Shown here in pieces: positions 1-10,547 of a stretch of DNA of 64,000 nt. Position 1 is the stretch's first letter. Every line of letters starts with the position of its first letter. The notes below the pieces were generated by a model. The model saw only the letters and a program-made list of their open reading frames with translations. It searched no databases and was not told the DNA's origin. A program made the position numbers and the translations under genes. The DNA is from Anoplolepis gracilipes. Taxonomy: Eukaryota > Arthropoda > Insecta > Hymenoptera > Formicidae. The DNA is taken from contig NC_132975.1 in assembly GCF_047496725.1 (NCBI RefSeq), positions 14,098,501 through 14,162,500 on the forward strand. Reading direction: 5' to 3'.

Positions 1-134
1 ATGATATTTTTAGTAGAAATGTAATCGTTAGTATCGACAATAATTGAATAGCTACCAGGTTCGTCTTTAATGGTTACTCTGACCAAATATTTGCCGGATG
101 GCAAAGAAATTTGCGCTAATTCGCTATCTGCTAC
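1..134 (-). CDS. Coding exon 5 of the Cys-rich secreted protein (cut by window edge)
   Basis: Opens in phase 0 after acceptor CCCATCCGTACAG and reads VADSELAQISLPSGKYLVRV through SYSIIVDTNDYISTKN to the window edge without a stop. The GKYLVRVTIKD segment looks like a late beta strand of a fibronectin-III or similar fold. The gene must continue to lower coordinates outside this window. Confidence 0.75.
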
Positions 135-3100
135 CTGTACGGATGGGATAAAATTCAATATATACATATCTGATATATACAAATCTGAATTATATTCGAT
201 AATTTTTATATAATTTATATAGGTTATATAGATTTAATAATTACACTCAATTAATAATTATATAATTTTTATATACAGAGGTCGAATACTATTTGCAGAA
301 AATACTGTTCTATTTATCATATTTATGAAATATTTGACTTAAACGCGAACATTGTTTACAGATGCCAGCAACAAAATTGTAGTATTTGAAGATACATTTA
401 AAGATATTTTGATTTTATTAATACTTTTTTATTTCTCTTTATGAGTATCCGAGTATAACTACTCGAAATACTATTATTGAATTATTTATGTTCTCTATTT
501 TCATTTATTTAAAATTCCAATAAAATCGTAGTGGCTTTTTGATTCTCTAAATTCGAGTGCTACTTAGAAAGAAGTTATTATATTTTGAATGATAAAAAAA
601 ATTTTGCAGATTATTGCTATGTGACGTATGCCCGATAAAATATTCGTAAACAATTCGAGTTTATTTAAATATTGTTTCTTGAAGTAAAATTAAAAAGAAA
701 AATTGAAATTACGTCAACGTATTTATTAAATTTTAATTACCTGGTTGCCCATGATGCCGTTTCCCGTTTCTTCTTGCCAAGTGACGACAAAAGATTTATT
801 TTCTTTATTTTGAGATTTCATGTAGACGTAATTTTTAAGTAAATTAATTCCTTCGTGTTCATATTGGTTTTCCAGCTGAGTCTGCCAGTCCATCCACGTA
901 ATGGTAGCTTGATATAGGGGACCGTTTTTCTCGAGAATTTGTAATTTAGGTTGCCACTTTTCCCAACTATAATAATAATTATTATTATTTATAGTAATTT
1001 GATAAAAAAATATGAGAAAAAATTAATATATAAAAACCTGAAATAAAGAGAATTTTTATATATATAATTCTATTTGATCAAAACGACGATCTTTAAATTA
1101 GGAAAACTTAAGAAAGTTATGAAATATTTCTTGCCATTTTTTAAATTTAATTTTAAACAAGCTAATATTACATTAAAAATAACAGAGAACAGTCAATGAG
1201 ATATATTTGTATATTATCTTTTCATTTTTAATCTATTGAACAGCAAATCACAATTTTTTAAGTGTATCTTAATTTATTTCTATGTACTTACTAAACACTT
1301 TTTTGTATTTTTACGTGATGTTATTTACTTCGTATTTTTTGCGATACAAAAAAAATAATATAATACCTGTAATTTTTGATCGTTCCATCCTCGTTGGTGA
1401 TGATAATCCAGTCGCCTGGTTTCATTGTAACTTCCTGCTGCTTAGAATCATATCTTTGCCATATTCCATATTTATTTTTGCGCATTATTATGGCTACGTC
1501 ATGCTTATTCATATGGATAATTTCGTCCTTCTCGGGCGCTGGTAAGTTGGTGGACTCGTACTGACCTCCCTCTATTTCATGTGTTTTATAAAACGTACAG
1601 GCGAGGTTGCAACCCGAGCACTGAAAGAAAAAATATGTTACGAGATTAAGACAAACACACTATATTTATATACTTTATATACATATAATAGTACACATAG
1701 TTTAGTTTATACGGATTGCCGACGATAATAAAGTTCTAAGAAAATTATATTAAACAATAATCGCGCGAATTTTTTTTTATAAATTATTTTTGCAGTTAAA
1801 TATTTTACGGTAATTTATCAAGTTTTATTTGTTATAATTGAGAAATCTAACATACTTTTTGTAATAAATTAAAGTTACGAAAAAAATCGCTTTCTTTTAT
1901 AAATATTTGAAAGAGATGCCGACCTTTATTTTGACCCTAGTACTTTCTACGCGACCTTACATAAAAACAAAGAGGTAGTCGTTTCCAAGAATTTGTCATT
2001 TTTACCCCTGAACTATCCCCATTGTGCGAAATCACATATATCTTTTCCATGAAATCGAAAGTTATCCCCGAGTGACAGTCAAGATTTTCTTTGCGCTTGG
2101 TCGAATAGCATTTTTAAGTCTCGCCTCAAGGGTATAACAAGGGACTAAAAGAATATATACCTGCCTGTGCGTTCGAAATAGATTCGAAAATTTGAGAACG
2201 CGATCGTAGACAATTTAAAATTTTACGCGAATTCGTCTTTAAAAAAATTGTGAGAAAGTTTTTTAGTTGCGATGCGCGAACTGTGTAAAAAAATTTTTTT
2301 AAATATTTTTTCTCAATATTGAAATAATGTATTACAGCAGATATTATGCGATATAACTACTATATGATTATAAATATATAAATATAAATATAAGAGTAGA
2401 TAAAAAATATAAACAAAATAATATGAAAATATCAGAGAAATATTAAATATTGTAGAATACAATAATATGAATAAAAATTATTTTTTGTAATGTTATTTAA
2501 TCAATAATAATGGCCACATGACAAATATTTTGCCTGATAGAATCGAAATAGTGGACGTTTTAACGAAATCAAATAGTTGAACATAAAAAGTGAACACTCC
2601 ATGAAATTTTGGCTAGATTATAATTAAAAAAAAATAAATTGATAGTAAGAATATTTTTGTTATATATATGTGATTTATCTTGATTTAATTTATAAAAATT
2701 TTCATTCAAAAAAACAGTTGCTTTTGAAAGTAAAAAAAAAAAAAAAGAAAGAGAAACAAAGAGAAAAAAGGAGAGAATTGCCAAAACTATAAAACATTAT
2801 CTTAACTTACATTATCAAAAACCTTCGAGTTGCAAATCTCGAACATGGTGTCCATACGACCGAGGTATTCGCAAGTGTGCCAGCACTGTAAAAATAAGCA
2901 TATGTGAAAATTTTAGCCTTCAACTTTAAAACACATTTTTTTAAACTTACTAATTTCTTATTTTTTCCAATATTTAAATATTTATTTTTAAATTTTCAGA
3001 TTTTAAAATTTTTTGTTTTAAAATTTTTAAAAACCTATTTTTCAAAAGACTCTAAAATGAGCCAGAGAGATTCAGCGGTGAACAAAAACTCTTCTTCTGC

Positions 3101-5982
3101 CGCACAATGTCGAGAAGAAAGAGGAACTATACTAGAAAGACGAGGGCGGAAGAGAGGCAAAAGGAAAGAAGCTTGATGCAGAAGGGAAGGGTAGAATAAA
3201 AAACGTTGAATCGAGCGATTTAAGGAGAGAAGAAGAGGGAAGAGACAGAGGACGAAACATTGCGAGAAAGGTAGAAAAAGGGGGACAGGGGAACTGAATT
3301 AGCTCCAACCTGTTCCGGACGCACAACAGGCACCTTCGTTGTTGTTGTCTTCATATTTATTGGGGTACCGACTCTCGAGCGGGCTCGCCCTGTTCCTAAA
3401 TTCTTTTTTTTTTCTCGCGGTTCATCTTTTTCTTTCCCCCTTTTTTTTCTCTCTCTCTCTTTTGATCCCCGATTACCCTTCTCCGTCGCATATCCTTACT
3501 AAAGCCGATTCTTTGCTTCGTAGAAGCGAAGGATCCAGTGGGCCCTCACTAATGATATTTCCTGAAAGCCGCGTTGAGATCGGTTGGCTAACTCGGAAAA
3601 AAATTCAAGATTTAAGGAATATACGTTTCAACTTGTCAAATTTATACAATATTATCTTCAATCGCATCATTTTATATTACGAAATTGAAGTAAAGTTATA
3701 TAAATGTTTGATAAAAGTAGTTATTATTTATAAATAAATAAATATTATTTTTATTATTTATAAATGATAATAGGAGATGATAAAAAAGTATTAAGTAGAT
3801 GAAATTAAAAAAAATAAATATAGTGAAATTACATGCATTAAAATCTTCCTCTTTCGTTTCTTCGGCGACATCGAGCCCACCAATCTTAGCTCTATCGATT
3901 AATGATCAAGCTCGAATATCAAGTTACGATCATCGAGTCATAAAACAAACAGCGCCGTGACACTCCAATCTAAGAATCAATGATTCGTCTGTTCGGTGAC
4001 AGTAAACTCGTAAAGTGAAATAAATGGACGAGAGAAGAAACCTCTCAGTTGATTAAGTATATTTTTGTTCTTGAAATGAATGAGGATTTAATAGTAGGTA
4101 CTGTACCAGACTAGAAAAGCGGAGTTAGGAAAGGAAAATGTTAATTAAGAAAATATTTAATAAATATTTTCTAATAAAATATATCCCTATTAGAAAATAT
4201 ACATATTAGAAAAAATACATAATTTTAAAATTGTTATTATTCTCTGACATTTATATTTTATGTTATATTTATGTTTATATTTGCATTTTTTATATTTATA
4301 TACCATTTATTTTCTACTTATTTTTATTTTATGCTATATTTAAAAAAATGCATTAGTGCTTTTTATTATGAATATTATAAATAACATATTATACGTGTTT
4401 TGATATTAATTTGCTTCAATTAAATAAAAATAATTTCATCAAAATATTTAAATTATTACTTTTTTCAAAAATATATTATTTTTCACATCTCCCGATTATG
4501 TCACATGTGCGCGCATTTATTTTATTAACTATAATAATTTATTTTGATGGCAAGAGCGTTTTTCTCAATATATTATTCTTCTCTCAGGATTAAAACAATC
4601 ATGAAGTCAAATTGCGAAAAGTCTTTTTCCGAAGTCATCGTACTATTATCATGCGTGAGTCGTCTCTTCTTTTTCACCGTGAGAGAAAGAGCGGGAGAGG
4701 GGGAAGCGATTGACTGTATAGCATTTGTTAAGAACTATTTCCGCCCCCTCGGCAAACTGTTATAATGCGACGTACCCTCTCTTCCTCCCTCGGGATGCAT
4801 TCGTCACAGGGGCCGGTGCATAAATTTGAATGTACGGCCCCCTAGTTCTCGCGGGACATGAAATCGACGGATCTCTCGAAATTAATGGACACCCCTAGCA
4901 GACCCCCCGTAGCATTAAATGAGCAACGCCCTCGCGCGCGCACATTCGTTGGATGTTCCCCGACCCCCTTTAATCGTGATTCTCATCTGTATGAATCGAA
5001 GAGGTGGCGACCACACCTGGTGATATTTTCATGGTATCCTTTCTAGTAAAATCTCTCCCTCGATATCTAAAGATTTATCGATGCTCTATTCTGCGATCAT
5101 TCTTTTTTGGATTGCGCGCATGCAAAAAATGCACATGAAATTCAAAACTGTTTAAAAATATTTTAAAGTAAAACAGATTTCAATTTTAAAAAATTTCGAA
5201 TTTTGTAGAAAATAATTTATATGAAATATTTAAAGATCTCATAAAAGAGAAATTTTCTTTATTCACATACACAAAAAGTAGAAATATAAATTTTTTATTA
5301 ATTATTTTTTTTTTATATTTCTAACTTGTAATTGTTATCATTTGAAAGTTTGATCAAAAAGAAGAATTGAATATATTACGAATTTATGCTTTCCGGAATA
5401 TTTTTAATAACACTTGATGTATACGCACGATTTCACGAATAAATTTTATATTAATTAACTTGATAATAGATATAAATTATTTGTAACTATTCTGTCGATA
5501 AATTTAACAAATACAATTATGATTTTATGTTTTAATTTCAAATTTGTAGAAACAGAACAATATATAATATTATTCAGGTTATTTTTAAAATTATTTCAGG
5601 CACATGATTAGACGTGCGCTGCACGTGATTAGATTAGAGGAATAATAAACGTTGCATATATTTTTTTAAATTCCTTCTGAAGTGATTGTCACACGCGTTA
5701 CCACTTGTGTTGAAAATTCGTCGAAAACTCACTAGAACTTTTAGAATGTAAGACGACGAAAGCACAATTAAAACAAATCTTAATTACCTTCTCGCACTGT
5801 GTGTAATCTTTAGTGTCATCGACGAATTGTCTACAGTTGTCGTCGGTAGTCAAATTCCGCAAACACGATGATTGGCACTGTGCAATCCTGACGAGCTGAT
5901 CAAGATTAGAATCTTTCCATGAGTCTTCTGTGAAGGCCACAGTCACGCAAACTAACACTCCGAACAGGTAGATGATGATCAT
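1..5982 (-). CDS. Secreted Cys-rich protein with anosmin-like N-terminal cysteine pattern (5' five exons, 3' end outside window)
   Basis: Five minus-strand exons join in frame: 5982-5788, 2885-2811, 1620-1367, 966-741 and 134-1 (continuing past the window edge), giving 294 visible residues. All junctions are GT-AG and the phases agree (0, 0, 2, 0). Residues 1-18 form a signal peptide (MIIIYLFGVLVCVTVAFT), so the product is probably secreted. Ten cysteines follow at residues 36, 40, 50, 63, 66, 70, 83, 91, 94 and 98, arranged as C-x3-C, C-x2-C-x3-C, C, C-x2-C-x3-C, with one N-glycosylation site (NLT, residue 43). The spacing recalls the Cys-rich region of anosmin-1 (KAL1), but no four-disulfide WAP domain follows. 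Exons 3-5 encode Trp-rich, beta-strand-like sequence (DWIIITNEDG, ATITWMDWQ, GKYLVRVTIKD) that could be fibronectin-III-like. I do not recognise the family with certainty; the coding structure is well supported, the function is not. The gene is followed on the other side by a 12-kb gap. Confidence 0.75.
135..740 (-). other. Intron 4 of the Cys-rich secreted protein gene
   Basis: A 606-nt GT-AG intron, very AT-rich. I see no other coding or repeat structure in it. Confidence 0.75.
741..966 (-). CDS. Coding exon 4 of the Cys-rich secreted protein
   Basis: 226 nt (1 + 75 codons) with acceptor TTATTATAG and donor GTAATT. It reads WEKWQPKLQILEKNGPLYQA and later TWMDWQTQLE, YVYMKSQNKENKSFVVTWQE; the alternating hydrophobic pattern and spaced tryptophans suggest a beta-sandwich such as fibronectin III, which I cannot confirm by eye. 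Confidence 0.78.
967..1366 (-). other. Intron 3 of the Cys-rich secreted protein gene
   Basis: A 400-nt AT-rich GT-AG intron with short ATT repeats near 970-990. Nothing else recognisable. Confidence 0.75.
1367..1620 (-). CDS. Coding exon 3 of the Cys-rich secreted protein
   Basis: 254 nt starting CSGCNLACTFYKTHE after acceptor TTTTTTCTTTCAG and ending KNY plus AG before donor GTATTA. It carries the last three cysteines (91, 94, 98) and then an acidic linker (NLPAPEKDE) leading into predicted beta strands. The AG left over joins the T at 966 to make Ser. Confidence 0.8.
1621..2810 (-). other. Intron 2 of the Cys-rich secreted protein gene
   Basis: 1190 nt. A slightly GC-richer block at about 1915-2230 stands out from the surrounding AT-rich sequence but carries no coherent ORF; an A-tract lies near 2731-2745. 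Confidence 0.75.
2811..2885 (-). CDS. Coding exon 2 of the Cys-rich secreted protein
   Basis: 75 nt, 25 codons, phase 0 at both ends, reading CWHTCEYLGRMDTMFEICNS and on to FDN. Acceptor TTATTTTTACAG, donor GTAAGT, both strong. A symmetrical phase-0 exon, so it could be skipped without frame loss; skipping would remove three of the ten cysteines. Confidence 0.8.
2886..5787 (-). other. Intron 1 of the Cys-rich secreted protein gene
   Basis: 2902 nt, the usual place for enhancers in an insect gene. It contains a purine-rich stretch (3055-3300), a CT-rich stretch (3405-3465) and a GC-richer, CpG-containing island at about 4640-5060. Open frames in these blocks have no recognisable family and are judged chance. 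Confidence 0.7.
5788..5982 (-). CDS. Coding exon 1 of the Cys-rich secreted protein (signal peptide)
   Basis: 65 codons from ATG at 5982 to an exon end reading YTQCEK followed by donor GTAATTA. The open frame continues past the donor to a stop at 5698, but that tail has no family character, while splicing to 2885 gives QCEK|CWHTCE and restores the C-x2-C-x3-C spacing seen again in exon 3. The ATG is the first in frame and opens a clear hydrophobic signal sequence. Confidence 0.8.
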
Positions 5983-6171
5983 CTTGGAGAATCAAACAGT
6001 CTCGTTCCCCGCACTTTTCTCACCACACTATATTAATTATTATATCCACGTGTAACTTTTTTTTCTTAATTATAAAAACACCGTAATAATTTGCGATTAA
6101 ATTGATCGTAAATCATGCCAGTGAGGCACGAAAATTATGAGCGTGGATTCCACGGACGGAATTTCGGGCGT

Positions 6172-6211
6172 GACTGGCGGCCCTTCGGGGTTCGGAACCC
6201 TCCTTATATAG
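6172..6211 (-). promoter_or_regulatory. TATA-box promoter candidate of the Cys-rich secreted protein gene
   Basis: On the minus strand TATATAAGG lies at 6210-6202, inside a GC-richer block (about 6115-6270) that contrasts with the AT-rich flanks. An initiator-like CCAGTC at 6177-6172 would put transcription start near 6175, about 35 nt downstream of the TATA box and about 190 nt before the ATG at 5982. This is position and motif evidence only. Confidence 0.5.
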
Positions 6212-7229
6212 CCGTACGTCCCCCACTACGGGTTCCCCGGATTTTCACGAGACCCCACCCTTACCGTTAAAAGCATCCCTTATAATTATACGTCGTTCTG
6301 TGACATACAGCCTGTTTTCCAGCTTTAATTCTGACCGAGTTATTCGATATGTGAAATAATAAGCTAGTTTGTAAAAGAAATCTCGGTAAATCTACAATTT
6401 AGATTAAAATATTTTTCCAAACATTTTTTAAAATTAAATAACGAGTGATTTTATAAATAATGATGTGAAAGTAAATATATAAACATCAATATAAATTATA
6501 ATACTACTGAATAATAAACAATAATTACTACATAAATGTCTCAACAATTTTAAAAAAGTTAATTTGTAGCTATCATAAATAAAGGAAAATTAGTTAATAC
6601 GCGATATAATTAAAATAGGAAATGTATCTATGTATGGAATAATAACGAACGATTTAAGTGATTAATGATTACTGATTTCTCATAACGATTTCCTGATATA
6701 ATGACCATGTCGAAAAAAGAATTAATGAAAGATCATTAATTTTCTTTCGTTTTCCTTAGTCCTTTATAATGCAAAATATATAGCGCACAGTATGAAATCG
6801 ATTCATTGTAGAAATGAAAAGAGAGAAGAACATTCTCAAATTATATACATATTCTATAAATACATAAAAAAAAACTATTTTAATTATTATTTTAATTTTA
6901 CATTGTGACAAGAGAAGGAGAAGAAAACCACAAAACGATTTCACGAATGGTTAAGGACGAAATTTAATTTGTCCTGCGAGTAGAGTTAATTCCGATCCGT
7001 GTTCAAGCGTCGCCAAATGGTCAGTTTTTCTTTTTGTTTTTTTTTTGTTGCGGTAGAAAAGTGGTTAGCCGAAAGTAAGACGGCGTTTTCGGACCATATG
7101 CCGTGCGGAGATTTTGCGTCGTGGGCTATATGAACCGCGGATAATTACGGTGGGCCTCAGAGAGTGCGGTCGTAATGCGAGAGTGTAGTGAAACGTTCGC
7201 TATATTATCGAGATACTCTGTACAACTCG

Positions 7230-7256
7230 TTTTTTTTTTTTTTTTTTTTTTTTTTT
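7230..7256. repeat. Poly-T tract (27 T)
   Basis: An uninterrupted run of 27 T on the plus strand. No upstream retroposon body was recognised on either side, so it is annotated as a simple homopolymer. Confidence 0.9.
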
Positions 7257-10200
7257 CAAATGAGTCCGTGTATAAAATCGACGGACCGTCAAATTTCCTT
7301 CAACGAAAAAAAAGAAAAAAAAATATTTGTAGAAAAAGTTTTTCGATCTCATGCGTATTAATCTCTTACACGATCGTGTTCACGAAAGTTATGGTGATAT
7401 ATTCGGACATCTCGTCTATCCACCATCCAAGTTTTACACTTTTATCACAGAAAACTACGATGTGAAAGAAAAAGAACGGAGAGAATCTAGCGACGAGAAT
7501 TCTTCAACGGAAAAGACGTGCAAATGATTGATTCACCCACCTCGAAGCTTGATATTACTTTAAAAATTTCATCGCGTCCTCCCCTTCTCCCCATCTGGCA
7601 GGTTACCGTTCCATCCATTTTCAGAATCGAAAAAGAAAAATAAAGGATGTAAAGAGGGAAAGGAGAGATGAGAAACTGAGGGCGAATAGAGATGGGCCTT
7701 ACTCCGACGTCCGCCGGAAGTCGGAGCATGGGTGCCCCGCGCTACGTCACAATACACAGGATGTGTACAAATAAGGGTATTTGTCCTCCCCGGCTGATTG
7801 TGGGGTGAAATATACGTGACGTTAGAAATGCGAGAGAACGCAATAGAACCAGGATGAAGAGGGGTGCGGGAGAAAGATTTTGTGCATCCCTCGCGCGCTT
7901 GTGCCCGGGCGCAGTATAGAGAAAATAGGGGCCCCGATCCATTCATCTAGATGGAATAGTTTAGGGATGGTGCTCACGGATCGTGGAGGCTGCTCCAATG
8001 GATGTGAGAGAGTGACGTTTCATTGTGTGCCGCTCTTTTTTCACATCTGGACCAGCGCGGCTTAACTCCGCTTCGTTCGATAGACACGTTCGGAATGATG
8101 GAAGTATATTACGCAATATTTCAGCGCTTAATCTGTTCCGATATAAGCTTGATAAGCACTGATATATTGTATATAAGAGAATAAGTATGTCATTAATATT
8201 TACTAATTTTTATCGTTATGTGAAAAACATAAACTTGTGACGGATGTTAGGAAAAATATTACATTCTTTAGTCCGTTTGCTTTTTCACATTACATAAATC
8301 TTTTTCTCTTAAACTATTTTTATATTTTATCATTTTTTAAATGTTTCTTGTATCTTTATCCTCGGGGAATTCTTATGAAAATATTTCTATAGGAATAGAA
8401 AAATTTATTTCTTTAAAAAACATTCAACGTAGGATACAAAAGTTGTCAAATCTTTAGAATATTTGTACAAAACAATTTATTAGATTTTCTTCTTTTACTG
8501 TACATATTATTTTTTCCTATTACTCTTTCTCTTTTTGTCCGTTACTAATAGTTTCCTTTTTTTTTTTGTTTTCTCACAAAACTAGCTTTGCTTTTCATTT
8601 GACATTGTTCGAGACTTTCGACACAGTATTCTGAGTCAGACTTTTGTCCTCCGTTATAGGTACAAGGAGTTTCTCTGGGATCTGGTAATCCATTAGTTGC
8701 ATATATTTCTTCCGACAGTAATCGTTCTGCTTTTTTTTTTTTTTTTACGAGAGTAGTTATCGCATTGTCACATCTCATATTTTTACGAATTCTGTTTCTT
8801 GCGTGCTCCGATTGTTTATTGATCCTGTAAATCCGAAGGGAGACAGGAAAAAAGACGAGGGATTATAAAGGTCCCGCGATTTTCCGTAAGATTGCGTTTT
8901 TCAGAATTTAGTCGGAATATCTCGTTCTGTGGTAGATGAGAGTCTCGGCGCTGATCGAGATTTAGATTCTATCTGTAACTCGTATTTTATCGCGGTCGCT
9001 TTTCTTTGCACGAGTTCTGTTTCGTATTCTAATACTGCAGAGATATAGCATTGTATCGCATTGTAAAGTTGAAAAATATTCCCGACAAATATTTCGAAGA
9101 ATTCAAGAAATCTTTAGAGAGGAAAATTTTCCTTCGAAAGAAAACTCGGCCCATTATATCAAAACTAGTGCGAAATTCTGTATCTCTGAGGTATGATTTT
9201 TTTTAGATCAAACATGAATTACATAATATAAAATTTTTTAAAACATTGAAAATATTTCATAAAATGATTTTAAAGAAAGACTAAAAAAAGTTATCAGTTT
9301 ACATTATTTTTAATTTTCAATCATTTTCAATATAATATTTTCATTCATTTCGTTTTCATCACATTTTTTACACACAATAATTGTACATTATATATGTATA
9401 GTATAAATTACGCAATTAATGTCAATTGATAAAATATTTCTTAAGAAAATATTAACACATTTAAATAGTTTATTAAAAAACTTACGATTTGTTTTTCCAC
9501 TTCATTGGCAGTATGTGTCATTCTCGAAAATCGATTTTCCGCAAATTCTTCAAATTTGTTTCGAGGGATATTTCAGACGAAACGTGTTTCTCATCATTTG
9601 TCGAATGATTCGAAAGACTTGGCCGTGGACCACGGAGACTAACAAAGCGGAAAATGCCGACCATCATCGCAAGCGACGGCAAAAGTTTTCAAAGGCAGTT
9701 TTCGCGTCAAATGTAGCGGCGACAAATTTTCATTGTAACCACGTAGTTTCCCCTCGTTTCTCGTGTTTGTGCCGCGAAGCGGAATAAGCAGCGGCATAGA
9801 CATTTCTTTAAACGACAGGTGATGGTAGAAGTCGCTATTGAGGGGGTTTGGGGTCTCACCTCCTTCCAGAGGGAGAGGGGGGAAGGGAGAATACTAACAG
9901 AGACTCTATGGCACAGCTATACGTATACATCTGACAAATTCTTGAAGGAAGGCAGAATTTACAGCCCGATTGCCGGCGATTCATCTCTGGGTCAGAGCGA
10001 TAGCTGGAGAGTTTACGACTTTGGTCAATGGGGAAATGGACTTTCTGCCCTTTCTTTACATAGCTTCTATTTTCCCGTACATTTCATTGTAACGCGTTAT
10101 ATTATGGTATATTACTACAGGCGGTGATGTTATTCAGTTTTGGTGCTTTTCGTTTTTAGGGTCATACTGGCACACGTTCTTTGTGGCACAAGGGAAAGAG

Positions 10201-10512
10201 AGACAATAATTTTTCCAGTTTTTGGTCTTCTGAATTTTAAAATCGATGTTGAGATATATTAAAGATTAAAAATTATTTTATTTAGAGAGTAGCGTTTTTT
10301 TAATATGTGGAAAAATACGCGTTTTTTAAAATAATGTTTAATTAATAATATATAGTTAATAATTAATCTTAATAGGTGTAATTCAATAGTTTATTAATAG
10401 ATAATACACAATTTAATTAAGCTTGTAATTGAAGATGCAAGTTTTTAGATTGAAAAAAGGAAAAATCCATTCAAAGTAGAAATCAGTGAAGGACGTACTT
10501 TTGATTATTTCG

Positions 10513-10515
<3 letters not shown>

Positions 10516-10545
<30 letters not shown>
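10516..10545. repeat. (TA)n microsatellite
   Basis: About 15 TA units, uninterrupted. Confidence 0.9.

Positions 10546-10547
<2 letters not shown>

Noticed and set aside
6180..6200. GGGGTTCGGAACCC as a possible tRNA T-arm
   Set aside because: It is a self-complementary word but lacks the conserved TTCRANY B-box form, and no acceptor or anticodon arm surrounds it.
9419..10127. Two plus-strand frames of 122 and 102 codons
   Set aside because: Residue composition is not protein-like, there is no motif, and the two frames do not join by a convincing splice pair.
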